Position numbers and translations under genes: made by a program. Positions 29,708 to 38,514 of a stretch of DNA of 64,000 nucleotides are shown here, one piece after another (the stretch's first letter is position 1; each line of letters opens with the position of its first letter). This DNA comes from Alteromonas portus (GTDB lineage: Bacteria; Pseudomonadota; Gammaproteobacteria; Enterobacterales; Alteromonadaceae), in contig NZ_SWCO01000001.1 of assembly GCF_005117025.1 (NCBI RefSeq), positions 62,001 to 126,000 on the forward strand. The letters are read 5' to 3'. Under the pieces are notes generated by a model. It made no database searches. It was not told the origin of the DNA and saw only the letters and a list, made by a program, of their open reading frames with translations.

Positions 29708-29735
29708 TTAAGCAACTCCACAGTAGTTAATAAAG

Positions 29736-29769
29736 GCGATGTATTGGGGTACTGATACATCGCTTTTTT
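29736..29769 (+). terminator. Intrinsic terminator of the zinc receptor gene
   Basis: GCGATGTAT (29736-29744), 10-base loop, ATACATCGC (29755-29763), then six T. Confidence 0.88.
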
Positions 29770-29880
29770 GTTTCAGAACCAAGGGAGGTGCTAAGTAGCG
29801 TTATTTTTCTTATAGCAACGCAGTAATGATAAACCGGCTTAAGGTGGAAACCTTTAAGCGGTTATGAAGTAGAGGTAAAA

Positions 29881-30504
29881 ATGAATGAAATAGCGAATTG
29901 GTTAAGCACGCAAACTGAAAAGCACATGGTGTTGGGTTATGGAAGCTTACTAAGTAAAGACAGTCGAGAACGCTACTCCAACATTTTTATACAAGGAATT
30001 CCTGTGACGGTTTCTGGCTTCGAAAGGGCCTGGGTGACTCGCAGTCTTCATGAAAAACAGACATACGTTGGCGCGGTGGCCAATGCGCACAGCAAATTAA
30101 ACGCCCAGCTTATCCCCACACAAGTTAATCCTGCCTTACAGGAAAGGGAAAAGGATTATCGGTTTGTTGAGGTAAATCCTGAAGCACTAAATTTTCATCT
30201 ACATCAAAATAATGGATCAGCGCCGCTAGAAAACGTGCTTTCACAATTCACTTTTTGGATTTGTGAAACACTTGAATGTACACAGGCAGATAACGACTAC
30301 CCCGTTCACCAAACTTATATCGATACATGCTTAAGCGGATGTTTAGAGCACGGCGGTATTAAGGAAGCCGAGCGGTTTATCGTTCATACATCTTTGTGGG
30401 AGCATCCAAGAGTGAATGACAGGTTGAACCCAAAATATCCTCGCGCCGCAGCGGTGAATACTGAACACCTCGAACAGATAGACAGGCTTTTATCAAAGAG
30501 GTAG
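29881..30504 (+). CDS. Gamma-glutamylcyclotransferase-fold protein
   Basis: 207 residues. LGYGSLLSKDSRERY carries the YGS substrate-binding loop of the GGCT/AIG2 fold near the N-terminus, followed by VSGFERAWVTRS, as in bacterial GGCT-like proteins. The catalytic Glu of this fold cannot be placed with certainty. It may act on gamma-glutamyl compounds; the substrate is unproven. Good RBS (AGAGG) and no operon partner upstream. Confidence 0.65.
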   Translation: MNEIANWLSTQTEKHMVLGYGSLLSKDSRERYSNIFIQGIPVTVSGFERAWVTRSLHEKQTYVGAVANAHSKLNAQLIPTQVNPALQEREKDYRFVEVNPEALNFHLHQNNGSAPLENVLSQFTFWICETLECTQADNDYPVHQTYIDTCLSGCLEHGGIKEAERFIVHTSLWEHPRVNDRLNPKYPRAAAVNTEHLEQIDRLLSKR

Positions 30505-30554
30505 TGTTTCGTTTTTACGTTCTTCTTTGAGTTCTCAGACGCAAAGGTACTTTC

Positions 30555-30614
30555 ATGACGCAAAAGCTGGAAATAAACCCCTTGTATGAACATTTAGAAA
30601 AAGGCCTAGTGTGA
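30555..30614 (+). CDS. Possible 19-residue leader peptide coupled to the GNAT gene
   Basis: ATG 30555 with AAAGG eight bases upstream opens a frame MTQKLEINPLYEHLEKGLV whose TGA (30612-30614) overlaps the GTG start of the next gene. This GTGA coupling suggests a translated upstream ORF, but such a short frame could be chance. Confidence 0.35.
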   Translation: MTQKLEINPLYEHLEKGLV

Positions 30615-31129
30615 ACACAAACGCTTCTATATTTACAAACGATAAAATAACGCTACGGCCACTGACTTATAATGATAAACATTGGGTGCTCGCTCTGCAG
30701 CAGGACCCGCTATGGCTAAAATTCATTGGCAGTAAGAACGTTAATACAGCAGACGACGCCTGTGACTACATTGGTAAAACAAATGCGCAGCGCGAAGAGT
30801 GGGGTTATGGTCTACTAGCCGTCGAATTAACCGAAACCAAACAGCCGTTGGGCGTCTGCGGGTTATTCAATCGCTTTGCATTTGAATGTCCTGATTTAGG
30901 TTTTGCTATGCTGCCTGAAGCAAGAGGCACGGGCATATGTTATATGGCATGTCAGTGTGTTATTGCATGGTCTTCGTCTGAAGGATATCGCTTTTTGACA
31001 GCGATGACGCACCCAGAAAATACGGCGTCGCAAAAACTTTTACAGCGCTTAGGTTTTAAAAAGCAGGGCTTCTATTTTGATAAAAGCTTCCCAAAACAGC
31101 ATTTGTTTAGGTTGGAATTGCAGCCATAA
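30611..31129 (+). CDS. GNAT family N-acetyltransferase (RimJ/RimL-like)
   Basis: 172 residues from a GTG at 30611 with AAAAGG six bases upstream. ITLRPLTYNDKHWVLALQQD is the usual beginning of RimJ/RimL-type acetyltransferases. The acetyl-CoA region is FAMLPEARGTGICYMACQC, in which the Q/RxxGxG/A loop is ARGTGI, and TAMTHPENTASQKLLQRLGF is the C-terminal signature. The acceptor is unknown. Confidence 0.82.
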   Translation: MNTNASIFTNDKITLRPLTYNDKHWVLALQQDPLWLKFIGSKNVNTADDACDYIGKTNAQREEWGYGLLAVELTETKQPLGVCGLFNRFAFECPDLGFAMLPEARGTGICYMACQCVIAWSSSEGYRFLTAMTHPENTASQKLLQRLGFKKQGFYFDKSFPKQHLFRLELQP

Positions 31130-31187
31130 AACAGTGAACTTAATGGCTGCTTATTCTTAAAGGTTCTTTAATAAGATAGCGAGATTG

Positions 31188-31796
31188 CTACAAAGGCGGT
31201 AACACAGTCACCTTTTTAATAATGATTGGCTCAATCGGTACATTGTTCGCGTTAAGGCGAAGGGAATATTCAGTTTCTACTTCCGACATGGCATCAACAA
31301 TATCTTCGCCTTCCACAATCACGCCGAAAACTGCATAGCCCCAGTCTCTCCCTGGGTTTAAGCTACTGTTGTCATTCACATTAAAGAAAAACTGTCGGTT
31401 CGCCGTATGCGGGTCATTTTGTCTTGCCATTGCAATGGTATGAAGGTCGTTAGTCAAACCGTTGCCAGACTCATTGAAGATATCTGGAAAGTTTGACTTG
31501 CCGTTGAAGTCAGCGGTGTAACCGCCACCTTGCACTACAAAACCGGGCACAATGCGGTGAAAGATAGTGTCTTCATAGGCGCGTTTATCCACGTAACGGA
31601 GAAAGTTGTTAACGGTAATTGGCGCACGTCTTCTGTCTAGTTCAACCACAATATCGCCCATAGTGGTTTCTATTTTCACCCGTGGGTAATAGTTGTCTGG
31701 CTGAATCTGAGACCCATCGTCTTTCTTGGCCATAACAGTTGAACTGCTGCCTATCAGCATAACGGCGGTTAGCAGTGATAAGAGTATTTTTTTCAT
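31188..31796 (-). CDS. Periplasmic cyclophilin-type peptidyl-prolyl isomerase (PpiA-like)
   Basis: 202 residues with a signal peptide (MKKILLSLLTAVMLIGSSST then VMA). The cyclophilin core is clear: FHRIVPGFVVQGGGYTADFN, IAMARQNDPHTANRQFFFNV, WGYAVFGVIVEGEDIVD. Catalytic Arg (FHRIVPGF) and Gln (QFFFN) are present. It catalyses cis-trans proline isomerisation during folding of exported proteins. RBS AAAGG precedes the ATG. Confidence 0.92.
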   Translation of the reverse strand: MKKILLSLLTAVMLIGSSSTVMAKKDDGSQIQPDNYYPRVKIETTMGDIVVELDRRRAPITVNNFLRYVDKRAYEDTIFHRIVPGFVVQGGGYTADFNGKSNFPDIFNESGNGLTNDLHTIAMARQNDPHTANRQFFFNVNDNSSLNPGRDWGYAVFGVIVEGEDIVDAMSEVETEYSLRLNANNVPIEPIIIKKVTVLPPL

Positions 31797-31841
31797 AAAA
31801 TGCCTTTAAATGTTTTCCTTAATTCGCTCGCTTTTCCGCGC

Positions 31842-33074
31842 TTAGCGTTTTGCAGTGCCTAAGATAACGAACTTTTTATCACTCGCAAGTACCTTAGCGC
31901 CACCAAACAGCTTTTTAAGTTTAATGTGATAGTCGAGGTGTCGGTTACCAACAACCACCAAGTGACCGCTTTTGATAAGCAGTTCACGAGAATCTGTAAA
32001 CATTTGCCATGCAATGTGATCGGTAATTGCGTTTTGTTGATGAAAAGGGGGGTTACACAAAATTTTGGTAACAGCAGGCTTATTTTCGCGGTTTAATAAC
32101 GTTTCCAAACAGTTGCTTGCTACAAACTCGCACTGGTCGATTTTATCCGGAAAGTTATTGAGCACATTGAGTCTGGCACTTTCTAACGCCATGTAAGATT
32201 CATCCACGAATATTACTTTAGCATCAGGGGCGAGAGACAGCGCGTTTACCCCAAGTACACCGTTGCCGCAGCCTAAATCTACCACCATGTCATTAGCGCT
32301 CACCGTCATGTGTTCAAGCATAATGCGCGCGCCGATATCCAGAGACTGTCGAGCAAATGTGTTGGCAAGATTGTCTATAGTAAGCTCTGTGCCCATGGTG
32401 CTTTTACATTGCCAGCGCGTTGGGTAAGGAGAGTCAACGAGTTTTAGAGACTCACGAGGCGTTGCAAAAATAAGCCGAGATTTCTTTTTAGCAAGAGAGG
32501 TGGTTGTAGGGCCAATATATCGCTCAAACAGGTTAAGTACCGACTTCGTGATGGCCTTTACTTTGCCCGTTGCGACGATGCGAGTATTAGGCGTAACATA
32601 TTTCTGTAAATCGATAAGCTGTTGTTCCAGCAAAGCAAGGGCGCGAGGAACTTTTATGACAATAAGGCTAGGTGCAGTTTCTGGTTTAAACGTTAAGCTT
32701 TGTACGCTAGTTAACGTTTGCAGGGGCGCAGTTTGCAGTTCATTTGTGTTGCTTGTCTCTGCGTTATTCAGTAAATGATTGGCTTTCAAATTCTCAGACA
32801 GTGAACGCAATGAAATATAGGAATCAGACACCCAGTAAGGCGCTAAATGCGAGAACCAACAACCCAATGCGCCAAAATCGTCGTTAAAGATCATCATTGA
32901 CCCATCATTCTTACCGCTGCCAATTGAAAGCGACGTTTCACTTAGTAAAGTTTCGATGTGCTCAATAACAAGTTCATCGGCGCTATCCCACGCTTGAAGG
33001 CTAATATGCTGGTGCTTTTCAGGGTAGCGAATCAGCGAGAATTGTCGGTCGGCAAAAATAAATTCTGTATTCAT
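31842..33074 (-). CDS. rlmG: 23S rRNA (guanine-1835-N2) methyltransferase RlmG
   Basis: 410 residues from ATG 33074 (MNTEFIFADRQFSLIRYPEK), the standard RlmG beginning; the longer frame to 33107 is not needed. Tandem architecture: a degenerate N-terminal domain and a C-terminal SAM-dependent domain with MVVDLGCGNGVLGVNALSLA and catalytic NPPFHQQ. It methylates G1835 of 23S rRNA. The related RsmC has the same fold, but the N-terminus favours RlmG. Confidence 0.9.
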   Translation of the reverse strand: MNTEFIFADRQFSLIRYPEKHQHISLQAWDSADELVIEHIETLLSETSLSIGSGKNDGSMMIFNDDFGALGCWFSHLAPYWVSDSYISLRSLSENLKANHLLNNAETSNTNELQTAPLQTLTSVQSLTFKPETAPSLIVIKVPRALALLEQQLIDLQKYVTPNTRIVATGKVKAITKSVLNLFERYIGPTTTSLAKKKSRLIFATPRESLKLVDSPYPTRWQCKSTMGTELTIDNLANTFARQSLDIGARIMLEHMTVSANDMVVDLGCGNGVLGVNALSLAPDAKVIFVDESYMALESARLNVLNNFPDKIDQCEFVASNCLETLLNRENKPAVTKILCNPPFHQQNAITDHIAWQMFTDSRELLIKSGHLVVVGNRHLDYHIKLKKLFGGAKVLASDKKFVILGTAKR

Positions 33075-33373
33075 TGGAGTCTGTTTTAAAAGAAAGGCGC
33101 AATGCACTCGCTACTCGGGAATGCGTATTGGGTTTATATACTCAGCCTATATCTTAACATATCATCGCTGTGGCTCTAGCCAATAGGATGTGATTGTTGC
33201 GTGTTAAAGGTGAGTGGGTGAGCAAAACACTTTAAATGCGTTATAAAAATCCACATAAGCAAAGCATGCGTAGTTAAGATGTAATTAGTCAGGCTTCATG
33301 GGTGTTGTAATTTCTATAGAGATTATGTGCCTGAAGCTATTATTGGAAACCTTGGGAAGTATCACAGTTACAC

Positions 33374-34027
33374 ATGCAATTTTCTCTTTTCGAGACCCCA
33401 GAAAATAATAGCTCATCTCATCAGCTTCCGCTGTCAGAGGGCGATGTCACTTATTTTCCTCAAGCGATACCAAAAAATGATGCAGATACTTTTTTTGAGC
33501 AGTTGCAGTCGGAATTACCTTGGCGGCAGGATACGATCAAACTGTTTGGCAAGCCGGTAAAAATCCCTCGGCTTCAAAGCTGGCATGGCGATCCTGAGTG
33601 TACTTACACCTATTCAAATTTAACCATGTCGCCGAATCCGTGGACGGAAAGCCTTGCAAGCATCAAAGCGCGCTGTGAGCAAATATGTGAACAATCGTGC
33701 TCTTCACAGTACGAAGCAAGGTTTAACAGTGTGTTAGCAAACTGGTATCGTGACGGGCAAGATAGCATGAGCTTTCATTCAGATGACGAGCCCGAGTTGG
33801 GTATTAACCCGGTTATTGCATCCGTTACTTTGGGGGAGGCGAGGCCTTTTGTTTTCAAGCATAAGGAAACAAAGGAGAAGCATATTCAAGTACTTGAACA
33901 CGGCAGTGTGTTGATTATGGCGGGAACAACACAAACTCATTATGTACACGGTATTGCAAAGACGGCGAAGCCTATCGGTGGTAGAATTAACCTTACATTC
34001 CGACATCTTATCCAAAAAGCAAGGTAA
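33374..34027 (+). CDS. AlkB-like 2-oxoglutarate/Fe(II) dioxygenase
   Basis: 217 residues. The iron triad is readable: SFHSDDE (HxD) and THYVHGI (His). The 2-oxoglutarate-binding arginines lie in GGRINLTFRH. The region PRLQSWHGDPECTYTYSNLT is characteristic of ALKBH2/3-like bacterial AlkB homologues, which demethylate 1mA and 3mC in DNA or RNA. It lies immediately upstream of bolA, whose ribosome binding site overlaps its stop, so the two are likely cotranscribed. Confidence 0.88.
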   Translation: MQFSLFETPENNSSSHQLPLSEGDVTYFPQAIPKNDADTFFEQLQSELPWRQDTIKLFGKPVKIPRLQSWHGDPECTYTYSNLTMSPNPWTESLASIKARCEQICEQSCSSQYEARFNSVLANWYRDGQDSMSFHSDDEPELGINPVIASVTLGEARPFVFKHKETKEKHIQVLEHGSVLIMAGTTQTHYVHGIAKTAKPIGGRINLTFRHLIQKAR

Positions 34028-34032
34028 GCCAA

Positions 34033-34353
34033 ATGCAAGTAAAAGCGTTTCTAGAAACTACAATTGAAACTGCACTAAATCCAAGTTATCTCGAAGTTGT
34101 AGATGAAAGCTTTATGCACAACGTACCAGAAGGGGCGCAGAGCCATTTTAAAGTGACGGTAGTGAGCGATGCTTTTGACGGCAAGCGCTTAATAGCGAGG
34201 CACCGAGAAATCAATGGTCTTGCCGCGGAAGCATTACAAGGACCAGTTCATGCGTTGGCACTTCACACCTATACGCCTGCCGAGTGGGAAGCTCGTGGTG
34301 GGCAATCTCAGGTATCTCCAAATTGCCTAGGCGGTAGCAAGCTCGACAAATAA
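34033..34353 (+). CDS. bolA: BolA family protein
   Basis: 106 residues. The BolA signature runs through LEVVDESFMHNVPEGAQSHF, FKVTVVSDAFDGKRLIARHR and HALALHTYTPAEWEAR. The conserved His of the family is present (SHFKV). BolA proteins pair with monothiol glutaredoxins in Fe-S handling and affect cell shape and biofilm. AAGG at the alkB-like stop is its RBS. Confidence 0.93.
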   Translation: MQVKAFLETTIETALNPSYLEVVDESFMHNVPEGAQSHFKVTVVSDAFDGKRLIARHREINGLAAEALQGPVHALALHTYTPAEWEARGGQSQVSPNCLGGSKLDK

Positions 34354-34389
34354 CGTTCTTTTCGTACTTAATTAAATGGAAGTAGATTT

Positions 34390-35082
34390 ATGGCAAGCAG
34401 TGAAACGAAAAACAGCAGCGCGTTAATCTCTTACTTAGGCATTATTAAAACACCTTCTATTCAGGTGTTGCTGCTGGGTACGGGCTTTTTGCTTATAATG
34501 CTGTTTGTCTACATGGGCGTGCTGACTGCCTTTGATAACGTGGTGTTTAGTGTAATTAGTGAAGCAGGCAATGTATCGGGTTGGAAAGAAGACGTGCTTC
34601 GAGATATCACTGCATTAGGCAGTAATACGGCACTTATCTTTGTAACAATTTCAGTCGCCGGAGCCTTGGCGCTGGCTGGTGAAAGGAAAAAGGCACTGAC
34701 TTTTTTGATTGCCGTAGCCGTGGGAATTGCAACGACGTTCTTGCTCAAAGCTGGCATCGACAGGCCACGTCCTCCACTGCCCACGCAGAATGTGAGCGTA
34801 TATACGCAAAGCTTTCCTTCTGCACATGCGACCTTATCAACACTCGTTTATTTTTATGTCGCCTACTTGTTAACGTATTTTACGCATAACGCTTCAGTAA
34901 GAGTGTGGATTTACATCTCAGCGGCCTTCCTTGTGTTTTGCATTGGCCTAAGTCGCATTTTATTGGGCGTGCACTGGCCAAGTGACATTATTGCTGGGTG
35001 GTTTGCTGGTGGCAGTATGGCTGCTTTTTGCTTTTATATCATCAAGTGGGAGCGCAAGCTGCGTATAAAAGACAAAGGGTAG
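34390..35082 (+). CDS. PAP2-family membrane phosphatase
   Basis: 230 residues with about six membrane helices. The three PAP2 motifs are intact: KAGIDRPRPP, FPSAHATLST and GLSRILLGVHWPSD. Such enzymes dephosphorylate undecaprenyl pyrophosphate or phosphatidic acid on the outer face of the inner membrane. GGAAG lies before the ATG. The downstream nucleotidyltransferase starts 3 bases after its stop. Confidence 0.88.
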   Translation: MASSETKNSSALISYLGIIKTPSIQVLLLGTGFLLIMLFVYMGVLTAFDNVVFSVISEAGNVSGWKEDVLRDITALGSNTALIFVTISVAGALALAGERKKALTFLIAVAVGIATTFLLKAGIDRPRPPLPTQNVSVYTQSFPSAHATLSTLVYFYVAYLLTYFTHNASVRVWIYISAAFLVFCIGLSRILLGVHWPSDIIAGWFAGGSMAAFCFYIIKWERKLRIKDKG

Positions 35083-35084
35083 TT

Positions 35085-35720
35085 GTGGAATATCTCAAGC
35101 GCCTTAGCGATATAATCAAGCGGGATCCTTTCAGAATGCGTTGCCTTCGTGCTCTGAGAGCTCTCAATTTGCCGCAAGGGTATATCGGGGCAGGGTTCGT
35201 GCGAAATGCCATATGGGATGAGTTACACGAAAGAGCTACCCCGACTCCGCTCAACGATATTGATGTTGTTTACTTTAGTGGCGGAATTAATCCGCCGCAA
35301 GCTGTTGCGACAGCTGAGAATACAATGGAATCATTGCCTCAAATTCACTCACCAAGTTCTGCAGCCGCTAAATCAGAATTAAAAGCACAGGAACAAGCCA
35401 TTGAGCGCGAGCTAGCTTGTATGGTTCCCCAAGCTAATTGGCAAGTTAAAAATCAAGCGCGTATGCACTTAGCTCACGGACATGCCCCCTATAAAAGTTG
35501 CCACGACGCTATTTCATATTGGATAGAGCGAGAAACCTGTGTTGCGGTTCGTCTTTTAGCCAATGATGATTTAGACCTACTGGCGCCATTTGGCTTGGAA
35601 GCAAACTTCGCAGGCACCATAAGTATTAATCTAAAATATCCAAGACCCGATGTTTTCAAACAGCGACTTGCTTCTAAGAATTGGCTCACTGTTTGGCCTT
35701 CGCTGACAGTTCAGATATAA
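35085..35720 (+). CDS. Nucleotidyltransferase family protein (DUF925/NTP_transf_6-like)
   Basis: 211 residues from a GTG at 35085, chosen because AAAGGG lies six bases upstream and the preceding gene ends at 35082; the longer frame overlaps that gene. GAGFVRNAIWDELHERATPT and LNDIDVVYFSGG give the G-x-RN and DxD-like motifs of the family. RHS residues PFGLEANFAGTISINL and the end FKQRLASKNWLTVWPSL are typical. Substrate unknown. Confidence 0.85.
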   Translation: MEYLKRLSDIIKRDPFRMRCLRALRALNLPQGYIGAGFVRNAIWDELHERATPTPLNDIDVVYFSGGINPPQAVATAENTMESLPQIHSPSSAAAKSELKAQEQAIERELACMVPQANWQVKNQARMHLAHGHAPYKSCHDAISYWIERETCVAVRLLANDDLDLLAPFGLEANFAGTISINLKYPRPDVFKQRLASKNWLTVWPSLTVQI

Positions 35721-36094
35721 CTGGAAAGCAGTACGTATTTGTGCGAATCGGCGCGCAGTGTTTCAGACTATACTTTGATTAATCAAAGCCATAATAAACA
35801 TTCTTCTGAATAACAATACGTTGTTTTTTCTACTTTCATGCCATCAGTAAAGCTCTACTAAATAACCAATTTATCTCGGTACTTTTTTTGCCTATCGTTG
35901 AAAAAATTACGAATGAACGCTGTTACCGAAAACGCGTAAAACTTAGGTTGCATAAAAAACTTGCACTTATGTAACCTTAGGATATCATTGATACCTGTGG
36001 GTTACATATGATCCGTTTAGGTATCATATGAGACGTTAAAATGCAGTGAGCTTTAAACGGCATCAACGCGCAGTTAATAATAAGGAATTTAAAA
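35721..36094. promoter_or_regulatory. AT-rich intergenic region with a promoter and overlapping operator-like repeats
   Basis: 374 bases without a supported ORF. TTGCAC (35961-35966) and TATCAT (35983-35988) with 16 bases between form a likely sigma70 promoter. The half-site GGTATCA/TGATACC recurs: inside GGATATCATTGATACC (35980-35995), overlapping the -10, and in the inverted repeat CATATGATCC (36005-36014) with GGTATCATATG (36020-36030). GTAACC (35971-35976) and GGTTAC (35999-36004, reading the boundary bases) form another inverted pair. This looks like an operator cluster for the XRE regulator encoded downstream. Confidence 0.55.
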
Positions 36095-36577
36095 ATGGCA
36101 ACATCAATTTTGGTACCACCAGAGACGGAACAAGAGTATTTAACAATATCGGGCAAAGTCAGTCTCGCCTTAGCTTTATTTGTGCTATCCCAAGTTGCAT
36201 TAGCCGCGATTGGCAATACAGGCTCAGTTATTTACTGGGCATTAGAGGTAGCGTCATTAGCAAGCGCTATTTACTGCGTAGTATTAGGAATTAAATCAAC
36301 GAAGTTTGCTAAAAATATATCCCGGTTGGGTTTTTGGACACTAACATTTGAAGATGAATATGTGGACTATGTCAGCTCATTTAGCTTACGCATTACCTGT
36401 CATATTCTAATTTTCGGCACACTAATTCTCGCTTTTTGGGGGGACAGCAGGTGGTTTGTAGAAATCATTGCTCCCTTCGAGATTACCAATGCACTTCAAG
36501 GCTTACTTGGTGTAGCCGCGGCTGCTCATGGAACATCTATTTTATGGAAGTTGCGCGAGGAAGAGCTAGATGAATGA
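36095..36577 (+). CDS. Small membrane protein paired with an XRE regulator
   Basis: 160 residues with four hydrophobic segments (ISGKVSLALALFVLSQVALA, VIYWALEVASLASAIYCVVL, ITCHILIFGTLILAFW, ALQGLLGVAAAAHGTSILW). AAGGA precedes the ATG. Its last eight bases overlap the start of the regulator gene. No enzymatic motif is visible. Membrane protein/XRE pairs of this size occur widely; their function is poorly known. Confidence 0.65.
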   Translation: MATSILVPPETEQEYLTISGKVSLALALFVLSQVALAAIGNTGSVIYWALEVASLASAIYCVVLGIKSTKFAKNISRLGFWTLTFEDEYVDYVSSFSLRITCHILIFGTLILAFWGDSRWFVEIIAPFEITNALQGLLGVAAAAHGTSILWKLREEELDE

Positions 36578-36773
36578 AGATTTAGATAACCATATTCACA
36601 AGCTCCGATTGCAACATAAAATCTCTCAGCAAGAATTAGCTGATGCGATTGGTGTTTCCAGAAAAACTATAAGTACCGTGGAAACCGGGCGTTTCACACC
36701 ATCGGTAGTTATTGCTCTAAAAATTGCCGAATATTTTGCCGTGCCAGTTGAACAAGTGTTCGCACTTAAATAA
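36570..36773 (+). CDS. Small XRE-type helix-turn-helix regulator
   Basis: 67 residues that are essentially one Cro/CI domain: IHKLRLQHKISQQELADAIG, then VSRKTISTVETGRFTPSVVI and VPVEQVFALK. Short stand-alone regulators of this type (YgzD/YozG-like) usually autoregulate. It overlaps the membrane protein gene by eight bases and is preceded by GAGGA within that gene, so translation is coupled. Confidence 0.88.
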   Translation: MNEDLDNHIHKLRLQHKISQQELADAIGVSRKTISTVETGRFTPSVVIALKIAEYFAVPVEQVFALK

Positions 36774-36855
36774 ATCTATACGTTGGCAATATACTGCAGT
36801 GGCAACTTATTAAATGGCGCGGCACGAAAAGTCGGAATTTGTGTTGAGCTGGAAT

Positions 36856-38196
36856 TTACCTTCCCGCTGAGTTTTTTGTTGCAATATTAACGACCTTAGC
36901 GGCAATCGACGCTATGGTCGTATTTTCACTCATGGCTTGTTTTTGCAGTCGACGATACGCGTTATTTTCGCTTAAACCAAATTGTTCCATGACAACCAGT
37001 TTTGCCCGGCTTATCAGCTTCTGGTCTTGAATTGCCCGCTTAGCTTCCTCAAGTTCACGCCCCATATCTTCTATGTGCTGGGCTTGTGAACGCAGTAAAT
37101 CGTAAAAAGAGCGATGGGCAGATAAGGTTTTAGTTTGCTGGTTGAGTGATAGGGTTTTAATCTCGTCTTCTTTAGTGTCTTCCGCAAGGCCTGGCATACT
37201 GGGGTCGAACAATAAGGTTAGGGGGGAACCGTCATTGGCGTGTTCATCATTAAAGCGCGTTAGTAGTTGTTGATGGTTGGCCATTTCATTTTTTGCATCG
37301 GCAACTTTACTGTTCGCTTGCTGCGTTAAGGCTTCGGTTAGCGCTACTTCAATGGTTAGCATTGCATCTATGCGTCGTGTTGCGACATCAAACCACACCT
37401 CAGAGATCTCGCTTGAAATCGCACTGCCGTCGCTTAATTGTGCAATCATATTTCTAAGCTGTGTTATGTCGATTGCGGCAGGGCTTTTGTTTAACGCTTC
37501 TAGTGCTTCTTTATGCGGTTTACAGCTAAACTCACAGAATATATTGAAGTGATGTTCTTGTGCGTGCTGAAGTGCGGCCAGTTTTTCACACAGGCGCACA
37601 TCAAAATGGGTTTCTGCGAAACCAATAGCACCCCACGCCCGCTCTTGCCCAGCGTATTCTTTTGCCTGCATAAAATTGAACAGAGCAACCAGTAAGCGGG
37701 TTATCGTTGGGTCGCTTGCAATATCTGCTGCTTCAAAGATAACAGTAAGTAAACTGGCCACTAAGCGACTATATGCTCGGGTGGATTCCAGTGGTGTTAA
37801 CTGCTGTTTAGTAACTTGCTCTCTAAGTCTTGGCAGATAGTCGGTAGCCTGCATGGCAAGTGTAATACTGCTTAGAAGTCGCGGGTTGCCCGTGGTGATC
37901 TCATCGGTAAGATACAGTGACTTTAAGTGGCTTTTTAGCATTGACTCTGCTTGTTCACTGGCACTGACATACTGCATTCGCTCAACAGCATAACGTTCGC
38001 CTCTTGAAGCAAGAAAGATGTTGCTGGCCCCACGTTCTTTTTGTAGTTCATGAATAAGCTCACGAACCGCAATAACAATGCGGCAATTGCTAGAAAGCTG
38101 CTCTAGCACAGTGATTTCTGCATGCTTTGCTGCCAGCAAGAAGCGCTTAGTTGCGTCGCTACAAAGCGCAATGGTCTGTTCCGGTTCGTGAAGCAT
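36856..38196 (-). CDS. nasR: Nitrate-responsive antiterminator, NIT-ANTAR protein (NasR-like)
   Basis: 446 residues from ATG 38196, chosen for AGGG six bases upstream and a natural N-terminus; a GTG at 38232 lacks an RBS. Residues about 40-290 form the nitrate- and nitrite-sensing NIT domain, recognisable at VIAVRELIHELQKERGASNI (helical, with the QKERGAS signature). Residues about 375-440 form the ANTAR RNA-binding domain (LEEAKRAIQDQKLISRAKLV, then LSENNAYRRLQKQAM). In Klebsiella NasR binds nitrate and prevents termination in the nas leader. Here two terminator-bearing leaders lie nearby, before nirB and before nrtA, and are the expected targets. Confidence 0.92.
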   Translation of the reverse strand: MLHEPEQTIALCSDATKRFLLAAKHAEITVLEQLSSNCRIVIAVRELIHELQKERGASNIFLASRGERYAVERMQYVSASEQAESMLKSHLKSLYLTDEITTGNPRLLSSITLAMQATDYLPRLREQVTKQQLTPLESTRAYSRLVASLLTVIFEAADIASDPTITRLLVALFNFMQAKEYAGQERAWGAIGFAETHFDVRLCEKLAALQHAQEHHFNIFCEFSCKPHKEALEALNKSPAAIDITQLRNMIAQLSDGSAISSEISEVWFDVATRRIDAMLTIEVALTEALTQQANSKVADAKNEMANHQQLLTRFNDEHANDGSPLTLLFDPSMPGLAEDTKEDEIKTLSLNQQTKTLSAHRSFYDLLRSQAQHIEDMGRELEEAKRAIQDQKLISRAKLVVMEQFGLSENNAYRRLQKQAMSENTTIASIAAKVVNIATKNSAGR

Positions 38197-38283
38197 AAGA
38201 AGCCCTGCTAATCGTTGGTTTACGCAATTCACTTTTTCATTAACGTGCTTTTTGCGTAGTGTTGCTTTTAATCACAATAAATT

Positions 38284-38300
38284 AAGCAACACTTATGCCC
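38284..38300 (-). promoter_or_regulatory. Sigma54-like promoter of nasR
   Basis: Read on the minus strand: GGGCATA, four bases, TTGCTT, keeping the diagnostic GG-N10-GC spacing. The -12 element is good and the -24 element imperfect. It lies about 90 bases before the nasR start and 150 bases from an NtrC-like site. Confidence 0.45.
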
Positions 38301-38441
38301 TGTTTAAACGCACGTATTAACCCCAGTTCTGGATAGCGTTGGAATGCGCTACGCGTTGAACAGATGTGGCTTGTACAGGTGATGTATAGAATTAACCGCA
38401 ATGAAAAGAGGTAAAAACAAATAGCAGTGTATAAGAGGGTG

Positions 38442-38478
38442 TTAGCGAATTTGCATCATTATGGTGCAAATCCGCTAA
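38442..38478. promoter_or_regulatory. Long inverted repeat containing a near-consensus NtrC site
   Basis: Arms 38442-38455 and 38465-38478 pair over 14 bp with one mismatch. At their centre, 38452-38468 reads TGCATCA-TTA-TGGTGCA, one base from the NtrC consensus TGCACCA-N3-TGGTGCA. It lies upstream of nasR at a distance suitable for an enhancer. As RNA it could also terminate the membrane protein gene at 38515, but it has no U-run in that direction. Confidence 0.6.
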
Positions 38479-38514
38479 AATGCCTCTATCGGACCTGGGG
38501 TTCAATCTTAAAAA

